Assembly (NCBI RefSeq): GCF_910594005.1
Contig: NC_057843.1
Coordinates: 31,469,001-31,533,000, forward strand
DNA: 64,000 nt
Direction: 5' to 3'
DNA from: Cervus elaphus
Lineage: Eukaryota; Chordata; Mammalia; Artiodactyla; Cervidae
In this document: one piece after another, positions 44,340 to 54,748 of the stretch
Layout of the letters: every line of letters begins with the position of its first letter
How positions within the stretch are numbered: the first letter of the stretch is position 1
Translations under genes and position numbers: made by a program
The notes under the pieces: model-generated
What the model was told of the DNA's origin: nothing
Seen by the model: the letters and a program-made list of their open reading frames with translations, nothing else
Databases searched by the model: none

Positions 44340-44575
44340 ACAGGCATATAGTAAAGTGATTTGTGTATATGTATAAATATATATATGTTCATATATGTAT
44401 ATATAAAACATACATATATACTTTTTCATATTCTTATCCATTGTAGGTTGTTACAATGTATTAAATATATATAGTACCCTGTGCTATATAGTAGGTCTTT
44501 GTTGTTCATTTTTATATATAGTATAAAAATATATATGATATTTTTATTGTTGATTTTCTATATAGTAGTGTGTAT
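44340..44575. repeat. TA-rich low-complexity tracts
   Basis: Runs such as GTATATGTATAAATATATATATG and TAGTATAAAAATATATATGA within the old L1 3' UTR. Also (GT)n-like GTGTGTGTGTATGTGTGTGTG at about 45099-45119. Confidence 0.7.
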
Positions 44576-44774
44576 CTGTTAATCCAGACTTCTTATTTAT
44601 CCCATGCCCTCCATTCCCCTTTGGAAACCATAAGTTTGTTTTCTGTACCTTTGAGTCTTTTTAAATAAGCTCATTTGTACCTTTTTTTTTTTTTTTAAGA
44701 TTCCACATATAAGTGATATCCTATGATATTTGGCTTTCTCTATCTAGCTTACTTAACTTAATATGATAATCTCT

Positions 44775-45021
44775 ACTGCTACTGCTAAGTCACTTCAGTC
44801 GTGTCCGACTCTGTGCGACCCCATCTCTGGGATTCTCCAGGCAAGAACACTGGAGTGGATTACCATTTCCTTCTCCAATGCATGAAAGTGAAAAGTGAAA
44901 GTGAAGTCGCTCAGTCATGTCTGACTCTTCACGACCCCATGGACTGCAGCCTACCAGGCTCCTCCATCCATGGGATTTTCCAGGCAAGAGTACTGGAGTG
45001 GGATGTCATTGCCTTCTCTGA
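44775..45021 (-). mobile_element. Bov-A2 SINE nested in older L1
   Basis: Starts with the reverse of the (AGC)n tail (ACTGCTACTGCTAAGTCAC), then two Bov-A units; the first is shortened (CCCATCTCTGGGATTC) and the linker is CATGAAAGTGAAAAGTGAAAG. Perfect 11-bp flanking repeats TGATAATCTCT at 44764-44774 and 45022-45032. Confidence 0.95.
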
Positions 45022-46192
45022 TGATAATCTCTAGATCCATACATTTTGGTACAAATGACACTTATATCCATTTTATGGCTTAGTAATATTCCACCGAGTG
45101 TGTGTGTATGTGTGTGTGTACCATATCTTATTTATCCATTCACCTGTGCATGAACATTTATATTTCCTCCATGTCTTGGCTACTACAAACAGTGTTGATA
45201 TAAATACTGCATTTCATGTTTGTTTGTTTTTTTTAATTGCAGTTTTCATCTTTTCTGAATATATGTCCAGGAATTAGTATCAGGGTGGTAGATCACATGG
45301 ATACTGTATGTTTTTAAAAAATAGAACCTACTCTGCTCCATAGTGGCTGCACCAATTTACATTCCTACCAGTGGTATAAAATGGTTTCCTTTTCACCAAA
45401 CCCTCTCTAGTACTTATTATTTGAAAATATTTTGATGACTACTATTCTGACCTGGGTGGATTGATACATCATTGTAGTTCTGAGTTGTGGTTCTCTAATA
45501 ATTAGCAGTGTTGAGCATCATTTCATATGCCTTTTGGCCATCTGTTGTCAACTCTGGGAAAATGTCTCTTTAGGTCTTCTGCACATATTCTTTCTTTCTT
45601 TTTTTTTTTTTCCATTGAGCTATATGAGCTTTTGGTATATTTTGGAAATTAATCCCTTATTGGTTGTGAATATTTTCTCCCATTCTGTGGAATTTTTGTT
45701 TTGTTTATGGTTTCCTTTGCTGTGAAAAACTTTTGAGTTTAATTAGTTCCCATTTGTTTTTGTTTTTATTTGCATTACTCCAGGTAATGGATCCAAAAAT
45801 ATATTGCTGTGAATTTATGTCAAGGAGTTCTGCCTATTTTACCTCTAGAAGCCTTATAGGATCTGTCTTGCCTTTAGGTCTTTCATCCATTTTGTTTTCA
45901 TTTTTGTATATAGTGTTAGAGAATGTTCTAATTTCATGCTCCTACATGTAGCTGTCCAGTTTACCCAGAACCACTTATTGAAGAGACTGCCTTTTCTCTA
46001 TTGCATATTCTTGCCTCCTGTGTCACAGATGAGTTGACCACAGGTATGTGGATTTATTTCTGGACTTTCTATATTGTTCCATTGATATCTGTGTCTGTTT
46101 TTGTGCCAGAATCATACTGTTCTGATTACTGTAGCTGTGTTGTCTGAACAGGAAGCCTAATTGCTCCAGCTCTATTTTTTTTTTAATATTAC

Positions 46193-46251
46193 TTTTTTTT
46201 TTCATTTATTTTTATTAGTTGGAGGCTAATTACTTTACAATATTGTAGTGG
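46193..46251 (-). mobile_element. Ruminant L1 tail, about 60 bp, nested in older L1
   Basis: T-rich run, then TTAGTTGGAGGCTAATTACTTTACAATATTGTAGTGG, the very 3' end of the ruminant L1. Poly(T) follows on the other side (46251-46270) and old-L1 sequence (CTCGAGATTGTTTTGGC) resumes. An extreme 5' truncation. Confidence 0.8.
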
Positions 46252-46410
46252 TTTTTTTTTTTTTTTTTTTCTCGAGATTGTTTTGGCTATTCAAGGCCTT
46301 TTGTGTCTTCATACAGATTTTAGGGTTATTTTTCCTGTTCTGTGAAGACATGCCATTTGGAATTTGATAGGGATTGTATTGAATCTATAAATTGCTCTGG
46401 GTAGTATGAT

Positions 46411-46610
46411 AAAATTCAGCATCTATTTATGATAAAAACTCTCCAGAAAGTGAGCATAGAGGGTACATACCTCAACACAATAAAGGCCATAGATGACAAC
46501 CCCACAGCTAATGACATATTCAGTGGTGAAAAGCAGAAAGCATTTTCTCTTAGATCAGGAAGAAGACAAGGATGCCCACTCTTACTGCGTTTATTTCATT
46601 TTGGTCTTCT
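46411..46610 (+). mobile_element. L1 RT fragment, inverted relative to adjoining L1
   Basis: AGCATCTATTTATGATAAAAACTCTCCAGAAAGTGAGC, ACCTCAACACAATAAAGGCC, AGCAGAAAGCATTTTCTC, AGGAAGAAGACAAGGATGCCC. It encodes the L1 motif with FSLRSGRRQGCPLLLRLF in the plus frame 46429-46683. It is upstream of the neighbouring minus-strand part in L1 coordinates, compatible with a 5' inversion with several hundred bases lost between. Confidence 0.75.
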
Positions 46611-47929
46611 TGAAAACTTTAGAACCATATATGCTGATATTTTCTCTTTCGTTTTCTTTGTTACCAGTTTTGTAAATTTATGAAATAAACATTTTCTAAG
46701 AAGTTTAATAACATAAGTCAGATGACAGCTGAGTTAATAACACAATAAATGTTATGACAACTAAAATAGACACAAAAAATGAGACCATTAGGATTGTTAT
46801 GCAGTTAAATTTTTCCTGGGAAAGCCTAAAATGAGAGAAAAATATTAACTGATATTTCTAGTAGAAGTCTCCACCTTTATTATTAATATCCCTATAGTTC
46901 CCTATCTAGTTATGCAGTTTCCTAAGAAGGATGTATCATCCTTCCTAGAGTACAGGGCTTTTGATCATTTATGTTCTTAAATATTTTAGCAGTACTACTG
47001 CTATGTGTAAAGAGTTTACAGCTTACAAATTATTTACTTTCATGAGAGGATTTAGTAGAATATGCTAACACTCTTTGCAGTTTGTGTATTGATCAATTGA
47101 AAATAATAACGGTGATTTCTTAATAGTCCAACTGTTGATTCCATGCCATACTCCTACTAATCTATAACAATTAAGTCTTTATATCACCCAATGTTTGTAT
47201 ATCAGAGCTCCAATGACAAAAAAATAATTTATTAGATGAAAGACGGAAGTGGGTTCTGAATTGAAATAACAGGGAAATCTAAAAGATTTTATTTAAATGA
47301 TTCAAATATGATAGTTTGTTAGAAATACATGGATTTTTTTCTTGTAGATTCAGTGACTTTATATCATTTGTGAATATGAAAATTACATTGCATTAAAATA
47401 TAGATATTCCTTTCTCTGTGTAATATTAAATTTTTGTGATATTTCTGTATTGAAACCAAGGTTTATATCTAGCAATTCTGACATTATGTAACTTATTTTA
47501 AAAAAGTGAAACAAATTGCTTTATTTTAAAAACCTAAGAAATATGTGAAAATGTATTTCAGTTTTAAGGATTCCTATAAAGAAATGAGAGTTTAAAAATG
47601 CTGGTACTAATCTACTTCCAGCCATTTCTTATCATTTTCTTTTATTATTTTTCAGGTATCTTTTGAGATTAATGTTTTAGAATCATCCTTTTCAGAAAAT
47701 TGTATTGTTTTTCACTATGAAATAGATCTAATGAAATATTTTCTCCTCTTTATGAAAAGTTGCCAAACAATTGACCCTACAGAGATTCTCCAATTCATCT
47801 CCTGGTCACCCTTAAATCCTTTCTCCATTAAAAATTGAATAAAACACAACAATAAAAAATGATTTTGACAATTTCACCATTTATTTGCATTTTGGTAATT
47901 TTAGTGAATTGTGTTCAGTCCTCATTTAA
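46611..47929. other. Unique AT-rich DNA
   Basis: No transposon or credible gene recognised. A local repeat GAAGGATGTATCATCCTTCC at 46926-46945 is a near-perfect inverted repeat (GGATG..CATCC). Confidence 0.5.
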
Positions 47930-48500
47930 CTAGACCAGACTACAGGATTTGACATCGTTAATCATCCTCTCTTCCTTAACTCTTGATTCCTAAGACTTCA
48001 TTTTTTTGCAGAGAGGATTTTCTTATGTTATAAGGTAATCATTAATCAGTTCTCATTCTCTGCTTTGATCACCCTTCACTTCCTTAGTGAGTGAGTGTTG
48101 AGTAGTATACCGGCTTTAAATTGAATTCACATATCAAACCCCGTGAAATTTATATCTTTAGTCCAGACCTTTCTCTGAATCACCAGATTTGTGGTTTAAT
48201 TGTCTATTTAATATTTTAAATTTTATGCCCAGTAAATATTCCATATCAGTCCTATTCAAAATCACTATTATGATATTTTTAAAATCAGCTCTACTCCCAG
48301 CTCTCTCAGTATTGGTTGTCAGTATTGGTTTCCTTTTTGGTTCTCTTTTTTCCCCCATATCCGAGGTAGATGAGATACATTCAGCATCAGACATCATTCA
48401 TCATTTTACTGTTAGCCTTCAGGACAAGTTACTATCCTCTTCTTCATGTGTATAACTTCTACAGTCTTTTGATTGATCTCACCTCCAACTTTGCTTCTAA
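47930..48500 (+). mobile_element. L2 LINE remnant, left part
   Basis: GATTTGACATCGTTAATCATC, TAAGACTTCATTTTTTTGC, GCTTTAAATTGAATTCACAT, ATATCTTTAGTCCAGACCTTTCTCTGAA, AAATCAGCTCTACTCCCAG and CCTCCAACTTTGCTTCTAAAG. The order follows L2 towards its 3' end, and the element appears to continue at 49615 after an inserted L1. Confidence 0.6.
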
Positions 48501-48559
48501 AGTCTCATCATGTAGCATAAATAGTGAGCTGTTTCAAATTATTTGTTATTTTTAAAATA

Positions 48560-49612
48560 AGAATTGTATATGTAAGATTTTCAGTGTAATTTGATATACA
48601 TAGTGAAACAGTTTCTACAGTCAAACTAATCAGCCGATAGTTAACTATGCTCACATAGTTAACTTGTTTTTCTTTTTTCATGGTGAGTGGACCTGAAATC
48701 TACTGTGAGTGAATTTCCAGTATTCAGTACAGTATTATTCACTATAGTCATCATCCTGTACATTTTCTTTCTAGGCTTACCCATCCTATGTAATTGCAGC
48801 TTTGTACACCTAAACCAACACATCTCCATATATCCTATGTCAGTTCAGTTTAGTTTAGTTGCTCAGTTGTGTCCGACTCTTTGCCACCCCATGGACTGTA
48901 GCATGCCAGGCTTCCCTGTCCATCACCAACTCCTGGAGCTTGCTCAGACTGTTGTCCATTGAGTCAGTGATGCCATCCATCCGTCTCATCCTCTGTTGTC
49001 CTCTTCTCCTCCCACCTTCTATCTTTCCCAGCATCAGGGTCTTTTCCAAAGAGTCGGTTCTTCACATCAAGTGGCCAAAGTATTGGAGTTTCAGCTTCAG
49101 CATCAGTTCTTTCGATGAATATTAAGGACCGATTTCCTTTAGGATTGACTGGTTGGATCTCCTTGCAGTCCAAGGGACTCTCAAGTGTTCTCCAACACCA
49201 CAGTTCAAAAGCATCAGTTCTTCAGCGCTCAACTTTCTTTATAGTCCAACTCTCCCATCCTTACATGCCTACTGGAAAAGCCATCCTATGTCACTGCCCC
49301 AGTGATCAGTGTTCCACTCTCTGCTTCTATGTACTTGACTTTTTTAGATTCCACTTAAGTGTAATCATGCCATTTATTTACTTATTTATTTATCTGTTTG
49401 CTTCCTTGTGTCTGGTTGTATCACAATGTCATTTACCATAATGCCATCTATATTCATCCATGTTTTTGTAAATGACAAGATCTCTTTTTTTGTGTTTGGA
49501 TTATACATATAGTTTTCTATTGTAACATATTACAATGAACATGGATTGCAAATATCTTTTTTAAGGAACTCATTTCATTTTGTTTGGATATATACTCACA
49601 GGAGGGATCAAA
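48560..49612 (-). mobile_element. Old L1 3' part inserted in L2, split by BovB
   Basis: Left of the BovB: CAGTACAGTATTATTCACTATAGTCATCATCCTGTACATT. Right of it: CCACTCTCTGCTTCTATGTACTTGAC, TTTTTAGATTCCACTTAAGTG, CATCTATATTCATCCATGTTTTTG, ATTACAATGAACATGGATTGC. Together these read as the 3' UTR and start of the ORF2 end of an old L1 in reverse. Confidence 0.6.
48843..49282 (-). mobile_element. BovB 3' end with 11-bp target-site duplication
   Basis: GTTCAGTTTAGTTTAGTTGC (3' terminus) to CTTACATGCCTACTGGAAAAG, about 440 bp, 5'-truncated. Perfect flanking repeats ATCCTATGTCA at 48832-48842 and 49283-49293. Frames on both strands (48855-49049, 48859-49125, 48964-49173, 49115-49441) derive from it. 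Confidence 0.96.
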
Positions 49613-49614
49613 CT

Positions 49615-50090
49615 TTAAAAATGTAAATCAGATCATATCTTTTTTCTGGTTCCCTATTTTACTCAGAGTAAACTCTAAAACAATGAGATCTCTACATAAT
49701 CCTGTGTAATTTGGCCTTTCTTGTTCCTTCTTTGACTTCACATTTTTTTATTTCACCAATTTCTATCCACACCTTCTGGCTGTCCTGGGATATGGCAAGA
49801 ACAGGTCCACATTTTCCCTGTTGTCTGGAAATGTCTTCCAACAGACATGTATATATAGTCAGTTACTCAACTTTAAATCTTCTTAATGTTAACTACTCTA
49901 AGCTTTCTATTTAAAATTACAAATTACCAATCTACCCTTCAGTGTTCATACCCTGCTTTTTTCTTTTCATTATTCTCATTCCCTTCTAAAATACTAGATA
50001 GTTGACTTGTTTACTGTATTTATTCCTTATTTCTGTCTCCCTTTGTCTACTTTGTACACTTAAAATAAAGCAAACACCTGATGGACTCAC
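49615..50090 (+). mobile_element. L2 LINE remnant, right part
   Basis: AAATCAGATCATATCTTTTTTCTGG, CTCAGAGTAAACTCTAAAAC, TAATCCTGTGTAATTTGGCC, TTCTTTGACTTCACATTTTT, CACACCTTCTGGCTGTCCTGG, GTCTGGAAATGTCTTCC. Collinear with 47930-48500 along L2, hence probably the same element split by the L1. Confidence 0.65.
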
Positions 50091-50414
50091 CAGTGATATC
50101 TGTTACATGACTGCATATCACAAGTTAAATGAAAGGATTAACTGTAGTTAGATATGCCATGCAAAACTGTTAAACATATCATGCTTAAGATAAAATACAT
50201 CAAAAGTGTTTTATAAAGATATGGAAATTAGTGAATATCCCCCCAGACCTCGCCTATGAAATCTAGCTACACATCTACCCCTCTGGCTAGCAGAATTGGA
50301 TACAATCACTAGGATAGCCAGGAAGGCACATATGGAAGACTGCAAAACTTCCATCAGCCTGAAATCTTAGTTTGCAGTGGAAGGTGACTTTTCAGAGTCT
50401 CTTCAGATAGGAAG

Positions 50415-50505
50415 TGATTAAGAAAGAGTTATAACTGAATCACTTTGCTGTATACTGGAAACTAGCAAAATGTTGTAGATTAACTATACTTCAGTAAACA
50501 AAGGG
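50415..50505 (+). mobile_element. Older L1 3' end, short
   Basis: AACTGAATCACTTTGCTGTATACTGGAAACTAGC, then AAATGTTGTAGATTAACTATACTTCAGTAAAC, matches in sense the old artiodactyl L1 3' end seen reversed near 44310. Ends in a short A-rich stretch. Confidence 0.6.
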
Positions 50506-50659
50506 GTCTAGGGATGTAATATCAGCAAGATGACAAAATAAAATCTGTCAGCACACACAATATGAGGTAACAGATGCTAGGTAACTAGCATATTGTGGTT
50601 ATAACTTTGCAATCTACATGTGTCTGAAATCATCAGATTGCATTTCCTAAACTTTCTGT

Positions 50660-50982
50660 GCTGTGAAAGTCGCTCAGTTGTGTCTGACTTTGCAACCCCA
50701 TGGACTGTAGCCTTCCAGGCTCCTCTGTTCATGGAACTCTTCATGTCAGTATACTGGAATGGGTAGCTGTTCCCTTCTCCAAGGCATCTTCCCAACCCAG
50801 GGATCGAACCCAGGTCTCCTGCATTGCAGGCAGATTCTTTACTGTCTGAGCCACCAGGGAAGCCCAAGAATACTGAAGTGGGGAGCCTATCCCTTCTCCA
50901 GGGGATCTTCTGGACCCAGGAATCGAACCAGGGTCTCCTGCGTTGCAGGTGGATTCAATACCAACTGCTCTACCAGGGAAGC
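50660..50982 (-). mobile_element. Composite two-headed Bov-tA SINE
   Basis: Reverse-strand: full Bov-tA from GTGAAAGTCGCTCAGTTGTG to the head GAGCCACCAGGGAAGCCC at about 50865, fused to AAGAATACTGAAGTGGGGAGCC (partial body) and a second head AACTGCTCTACCAGGGAAGC. Both B-box equivalents (GGGATCGAACCC and GGAATCGAACCA) are recognisable. Frames 50577-50867 and 50759-51019 are read-through. Confidence 0.9.
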
Positions 50983-51179
50983 TGTTAATGTCAATTATAT
51001 CTCAATAAATCTGGAATAAAGTTAGCAAGCAAATATTAGTAGATATAATTATCTTAGAAATGATGTTTTCTCTTACATATAAGAATTAATTTTAAGACTA
51101 AAGGTTATAAAATTTGTCACCTTTAAGTGTTTAGCATATAAAAATAATTGATAGTCATTAAATTAGTACTTCTTACTCA

Positions 51180-51445
51180 TTGCCTTTTAAAGAATGCTTC
51201 TATTCTGTCCCTCCAGCCTATCTTCTATAGTGACAGTGCTGTCTTTTAAAAATCTAAATGCAATATACACTCTTTTGCTGAAAAATCTTCAATAGATTAT
51301 CATTTTAAAGATCATATGCTTCAATCAAGTGGATATGCACCATTACAATTTGACTTTTCTTACTTTATCACCCCCATCTCTTCTCAAACACTATCAACAT
51401 ATACTATTCAAATAAATTGTCTAAGACATAATGAATAGCTTCATT
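51180..51445 (+). mobile_element. L2 LINE remnant, separate copy (probable)
   Basis: TCCCTCCAGCCTATCTTCTATAGTGACAG, CTCTTTTGCTGAAAAATCTTCAATAGATT, CACCCCCATCTCTTCTCAAAC. It covers the same L2 segment as the start of the 49615 piece, so it is a second copy. Confidence 0.45.
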
Positions 51446-52280
51446 AGGCTAATGCTCCCATTGAAAAGAGTAGAAAAGTCATCTCAAGTCTCAAAGAGTT
51501 GCTGAGTCCAAAACCCTCTGAGAGTCAAGATAACTGAAAGAAGGGAATAATGGAGTGTGAGTTGAAAGTCTATAAGCAGATTTCCTGGTCCTTTATTTAT
51601 TCTTGGAGCAGGGACTATAGTGAGATTATCAGTTAGTTGCAGCCATGTAGGTGACAAACCAGAAGTTTTGGCAGTCTCATAAAGCTGGAGAAACATGGAA
51701 GGGAATTTGTCACTAACAACACAGACAAGATTTGAAGGGGTCAATGTTGCCGGGAGAACAGAGAGGCAGGGAAGAGTGAGTGCCCTAACCTCAGCAACTT
51801 CTCCAACATGGCTTTTACAGAATTGGTAATTCTACAGATCTAAGCAGACTGCTGCTGAAAATAGATGGTAATTTACATCAGTCAAACAGTGAGGGCGAGA
51901 CATATACTGAAATTCAGAACCTTTCAAGTAAGAGAAACCCCAGAAAACCCCAAGACTCTCAGGAAGAACTCCTATGATTCTATAGAATAGAAGACGCTTT
52001 GTCCTCTGAGCCACCAGGGAAGCCCCACAGTGGTAGGCAGACCTTAGCAAAAACTCCAGCCCAGCATCTGGTCTACTCAGCCTCTGATTAGTTGTTCTAG
52101 TGCTATCCTATTTGTTTATCAGAGAATGGGACTCAATTGTTCTTTAAAGAGGGTGATAAATGTGTTGCATTCTATCAATAATTACTCTGCAGGACCAAGA
52201 GACTGGGCCATGTAGAGGCAACCCAAATAATTGGACTTATAAGTCACAAGTTGGATGCACTTGTATTAAATATACATTAG
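51446..52280. other. Unassigned DNA; 27-bp Bov-tA head fragment near 52000
   Basis: Moderately GC-richer, no family recognised. The minus frame 51484-51744 (86 codons) has no domain I know. CTCTGAGCCACCAGGGAAGCC at 52003-52023 is the exact reverse of a Bov-tA head with no body next to it, an extreme fragment. Confidence 0.45.
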
Positions 52281-52432
52281 ATTGGTGCAGAAGTAATTAC
52301 AGTTCCAGACTCTGAATTTTAAATCCTTATAACAAGGCTCAAATACATCTTTATTAATCAAAATAGGAACTGTTACAGTCAACACATTTTGCCAACAAGA
52401 AATATGTTTGCTTATTCCTGTATTATAAAAAT

Positions 52433-53515
52433 TCATGCTCCTGGATTCAATAAACTCTTGGAAAACATTTTCTGTATCCTGCTGGTTGTGGCAGCATTTT
52501 TCTGCAAAAAATTGTGGAGATGCTTTAAGAAGTGGTAGTCAATTGGTGAGAGGTCAGGTGAATATGGCGGATAAAACAAAATTTTGTAGCCAAGTTTGTC
52601 CAACTTTAGAAACATTGGTTGTGTGATTTGTGGTCAGGCATTATGGTGGAGAAGAATTGGGCCCTTTCTGTTGACCAGTGCTGGCTGCAGGCATTGCAGT
52701 TTTCAGTGCATCTCTTCAATTTGCTGGGCATACCTTTCAGAGGTAATGGTTTTGCTGGGATTCAAGAGCTGTAGTGGATCAAACAGGCAGCAGACTACCA
52801 AAGAATGACTGACCATTACCCTTCTTTTGGTGCAAGTTTGGTTTTGGGAACTGCTTTGGAGCTTCTCAGGAGAAAGAAATGGCAACCCACTCCAGTACAC
52901 TTGCCTGGAAAATCCCATGGACGGAGAAGCCTGGTAGGCTACAGTCCATGGGGTCGCAAAGAGTGGGACACGACTGAACAACTTCACTTTGGAGCTTCTC
53001 AGTCCAGTCACTGAGCTAGTTGTCATTATAAAACCTACTTTACATTGCACATCACAATCCAGTCAAGAAATGGTTCGTTGTTGTTGCATAGAATGAGAAC
53101 ATAACACTACAAAACAACATTCTTTTTTTAATTTGTGGTCAGTTCATAAGGCACCCACTTATTGAACTTTTTCACTTTTCCAGGTTGTTTCAAATGTTCA
53201 GTGACCATAGACTGGTCGATGTAGAGTTCTTGGGCAACTTCTCATGTATTTCTAAGAGGATCAGCTATGATGATCCACTCAATTTGTCATTGTCAACTTC
53301 TGATGGGTGGCCATTGTGCTCCTCATCTTCAAGGCTCTAGTCTCCTTTGCAAAGTAGACTTGCAAAGACCACTTCTTGAACCACCATTGCACTGCATGTC
53401 TATTAGCAGTTCCTAGGCCAAATGTGTTGTTGATGTTGTGAGTTGTCTCTGCTGCTTTAAGGCCCATTTTGAACTCAAGAAAATAGCTTGAATTTGCTTT
53501 TTATCTAACATCATT
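52433..53515 (-). pseudogene. Mariner transposase, broken
   Basis: N-terminal helix-turn-helix part in frame 53279-53467 (GLKAAETTHNINNTFGLGTA, AVQWWFKK). C-terminal catalytic part in frame 52433-52615 (LDKLGYKILFYPPYSPDLSP, then IDYHFLKHLHNFLQ), keeping the third catalytic aspartate region. The middle is decayed: where the family has Cys-Asp-Glu the first aspartate reads Asn with a nearby stop (about 53043-53060), and the second site reads His-Asn-Ala followed by a TGA stop (about 52640-52655). Split by a SINE at 52870. Confidence 0.9.
52870..52986 (+). mobile_element. Single-unit Bov-A SINE in mariner, 16-bp duplication
   Basis: One Bov-A unit without tRNA head (GAGAAAGAAATGGCAACCCA ... 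ACACGACTGAACAACTTCA). Perfect flanking repeats CTTTGGAGCTTCTCAG at 52854-52869 and 52987-53002. The mariner frame resumes after the repeat. Confidence 0.95.
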
Positions 53516-54447
53516 TCCATAGTTTAAAATACATATAAAATAAACAGCAAGTAATTATTCATTAGCAAAAAACATAAAGCAAGACATGTGCATTAAAATG
53601 GGGTATAACATAACAACATTTATTTAAGAAGGCATTCCAATATCCAATGGCAAAGTTCAACAATGCAGAATTGAAATTTCTTTTGCACCAATGTAATCAA
53701 AAATGACATGAGATGGAAAACTTCACCAGAGAACTGGATTAGATTATACAAAAGTAATAAAAATTCTAAAACTGATGAGTATTAAAACAATTAAAAATTC
53801 AGCATATAATAGTATATGGAACCATGAGAAAAGAGGATGAGTGAAATAAGAAAGAGGCTTAAATCATGAAGAGCTAAACAGGTGGGGAACAAAAGAATCT
53901 GAAACACTGGGACACAATGAAAAGTTCTAGTATAACAAGAGCTGCAATCCCAGAGGGAGAGATTGAAAACAGGATCAAAGTATAACTTGGAGAGAGAACG
54001 ATTAATAATTTTTATGCACATACCCATCCACTTTTTACCCTTTTCAGATCATTTTTTTTTTCTTTACACATGTCCTTCATAATGCTTTGTTCTTATTTAT
54101 AATAACTGTTCTTATCAGGAAGTGTTATAGTTATGTATATATTCACAGTACTCAGCACAAGAAGTTCTTAAAACTTTCTTTCTGATTGGCTAAGTGCCTA
54201 AAGGCATACACACAGATTTCTCTTTCATTTTATGTTTCTTTTCTACTGATGTTAACGTTTCTGTCCTGTAATCTCTCTCTCTAAAATACCTGAATGAAGG
54301 AAAATACATATAAAGACTCTGTGTTAAGCATCAACTGATTAATCTGGGAAGTTAATTAAGTACTTGTTGAAGAGAATTAAAGAATTATAATGGAAATGAA
54401 ATCACTTAGGATAAGAGAAATATCTTATGTTTTTGAACTTAGCTCTT

Positions 54448-54466
54448 TGCAGCAGGGGGCAGTGTG
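54448..54466 (+). promoter_or_regulatory. CTCF-core-like site
   Basis: GCAGCAGGGGGCAGTG at 54449-54464 matches the well-known vertebrate CTCF core (CCAnyAGrGGGCrs) at all but the first position. It lies in apparently unique DNA, not in a recognised SINE. Sequence match only; occupancy cannot be judged from sequence. Confidence 0.45.
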
Positions 54467-54727
54467 ATTCTCTTGTCTTTTCCCCATAATTGATTAAACT
54501 TTGAGGTTAACTTATTCTTACAGACTTTCATGAAAGTTATGTTTTTTTTGTAACTAAAGCAGAGAGAAATAATGAAATTAAAATTACTAGTTTTCTCTTT
54601 CATTTTATTTAGCGATTCACAAATATTGTCAATAATACCATGGGTTTGAATAGCAATGCCAGTGGTAAACTTTCACAGGGAAATGGTGACAATATGCCAT
54701 TTGCCTTCATGAGGTCTTTAAAGCCTA

Positions 54728-54748
54728 CACACACACACACACACAGAG
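54728..54748. repeat. (CA)n microsatellite
   Basis: CACACACACACACACACACA, about ten uninterrupted CA units, likely length-polymorphic. Confidence 0.9.

Larger units (their letters stand above)
44300..46410 (-). mobile_element. Older L1, 3' UTR and ORF2 part, with nested SINE and L1 tail
   Basis: Reverse-strand L1 of an older artiodactyl-lineage type: TTGATATGTAATTGATTTACAGTG, GTACCCTGTGCTATATAGTAGGTC, CCCATGCCCTCCATTCCCC, AAGTGATATCCTATGATATTTGG, then ORF2 (GTGGCTGCACCAATTTACATTCC, CAGAACCACTTATTGAAGAGAC, TTGTGCCAGAATCATACTG, GGCTATTCAAGGCCTTTTGTG). Interrupted by a Bov-A2 (44775-45021) and a short young L1 tail (46193-46251). It abuts an inverted RT fragment at 46411. Confidence 0.85.
52281..53694 (-). 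mobile_element. Mariner (Tc1/mariner) DNA transposon, inactive
   Basis: Terminal inverted repeats: TTAGATTGGTGCAGAAGTAA at 52281 and the reverse of TTACATTGGTGCAAAAGAAA at the right edge (TTTCTTTTGCACCAATGTAA). Total length less the 117-bp SINE and its 16-bp repeat is about 1.28 kb, the usual size for a complete mariner. The transposase is on the minus strand. Likely integrated at a TA dinucleotide as mariners do, though the TA cannot be assigned unambiguously. Confidence 0.93.

Noticed and set aside
51484..51744. 86-codon minus-strand frame in unassigned DNA
   Set aside because: Open to the stop but without a recognisable family or codon signature; could be part of an unidentified old repeat.
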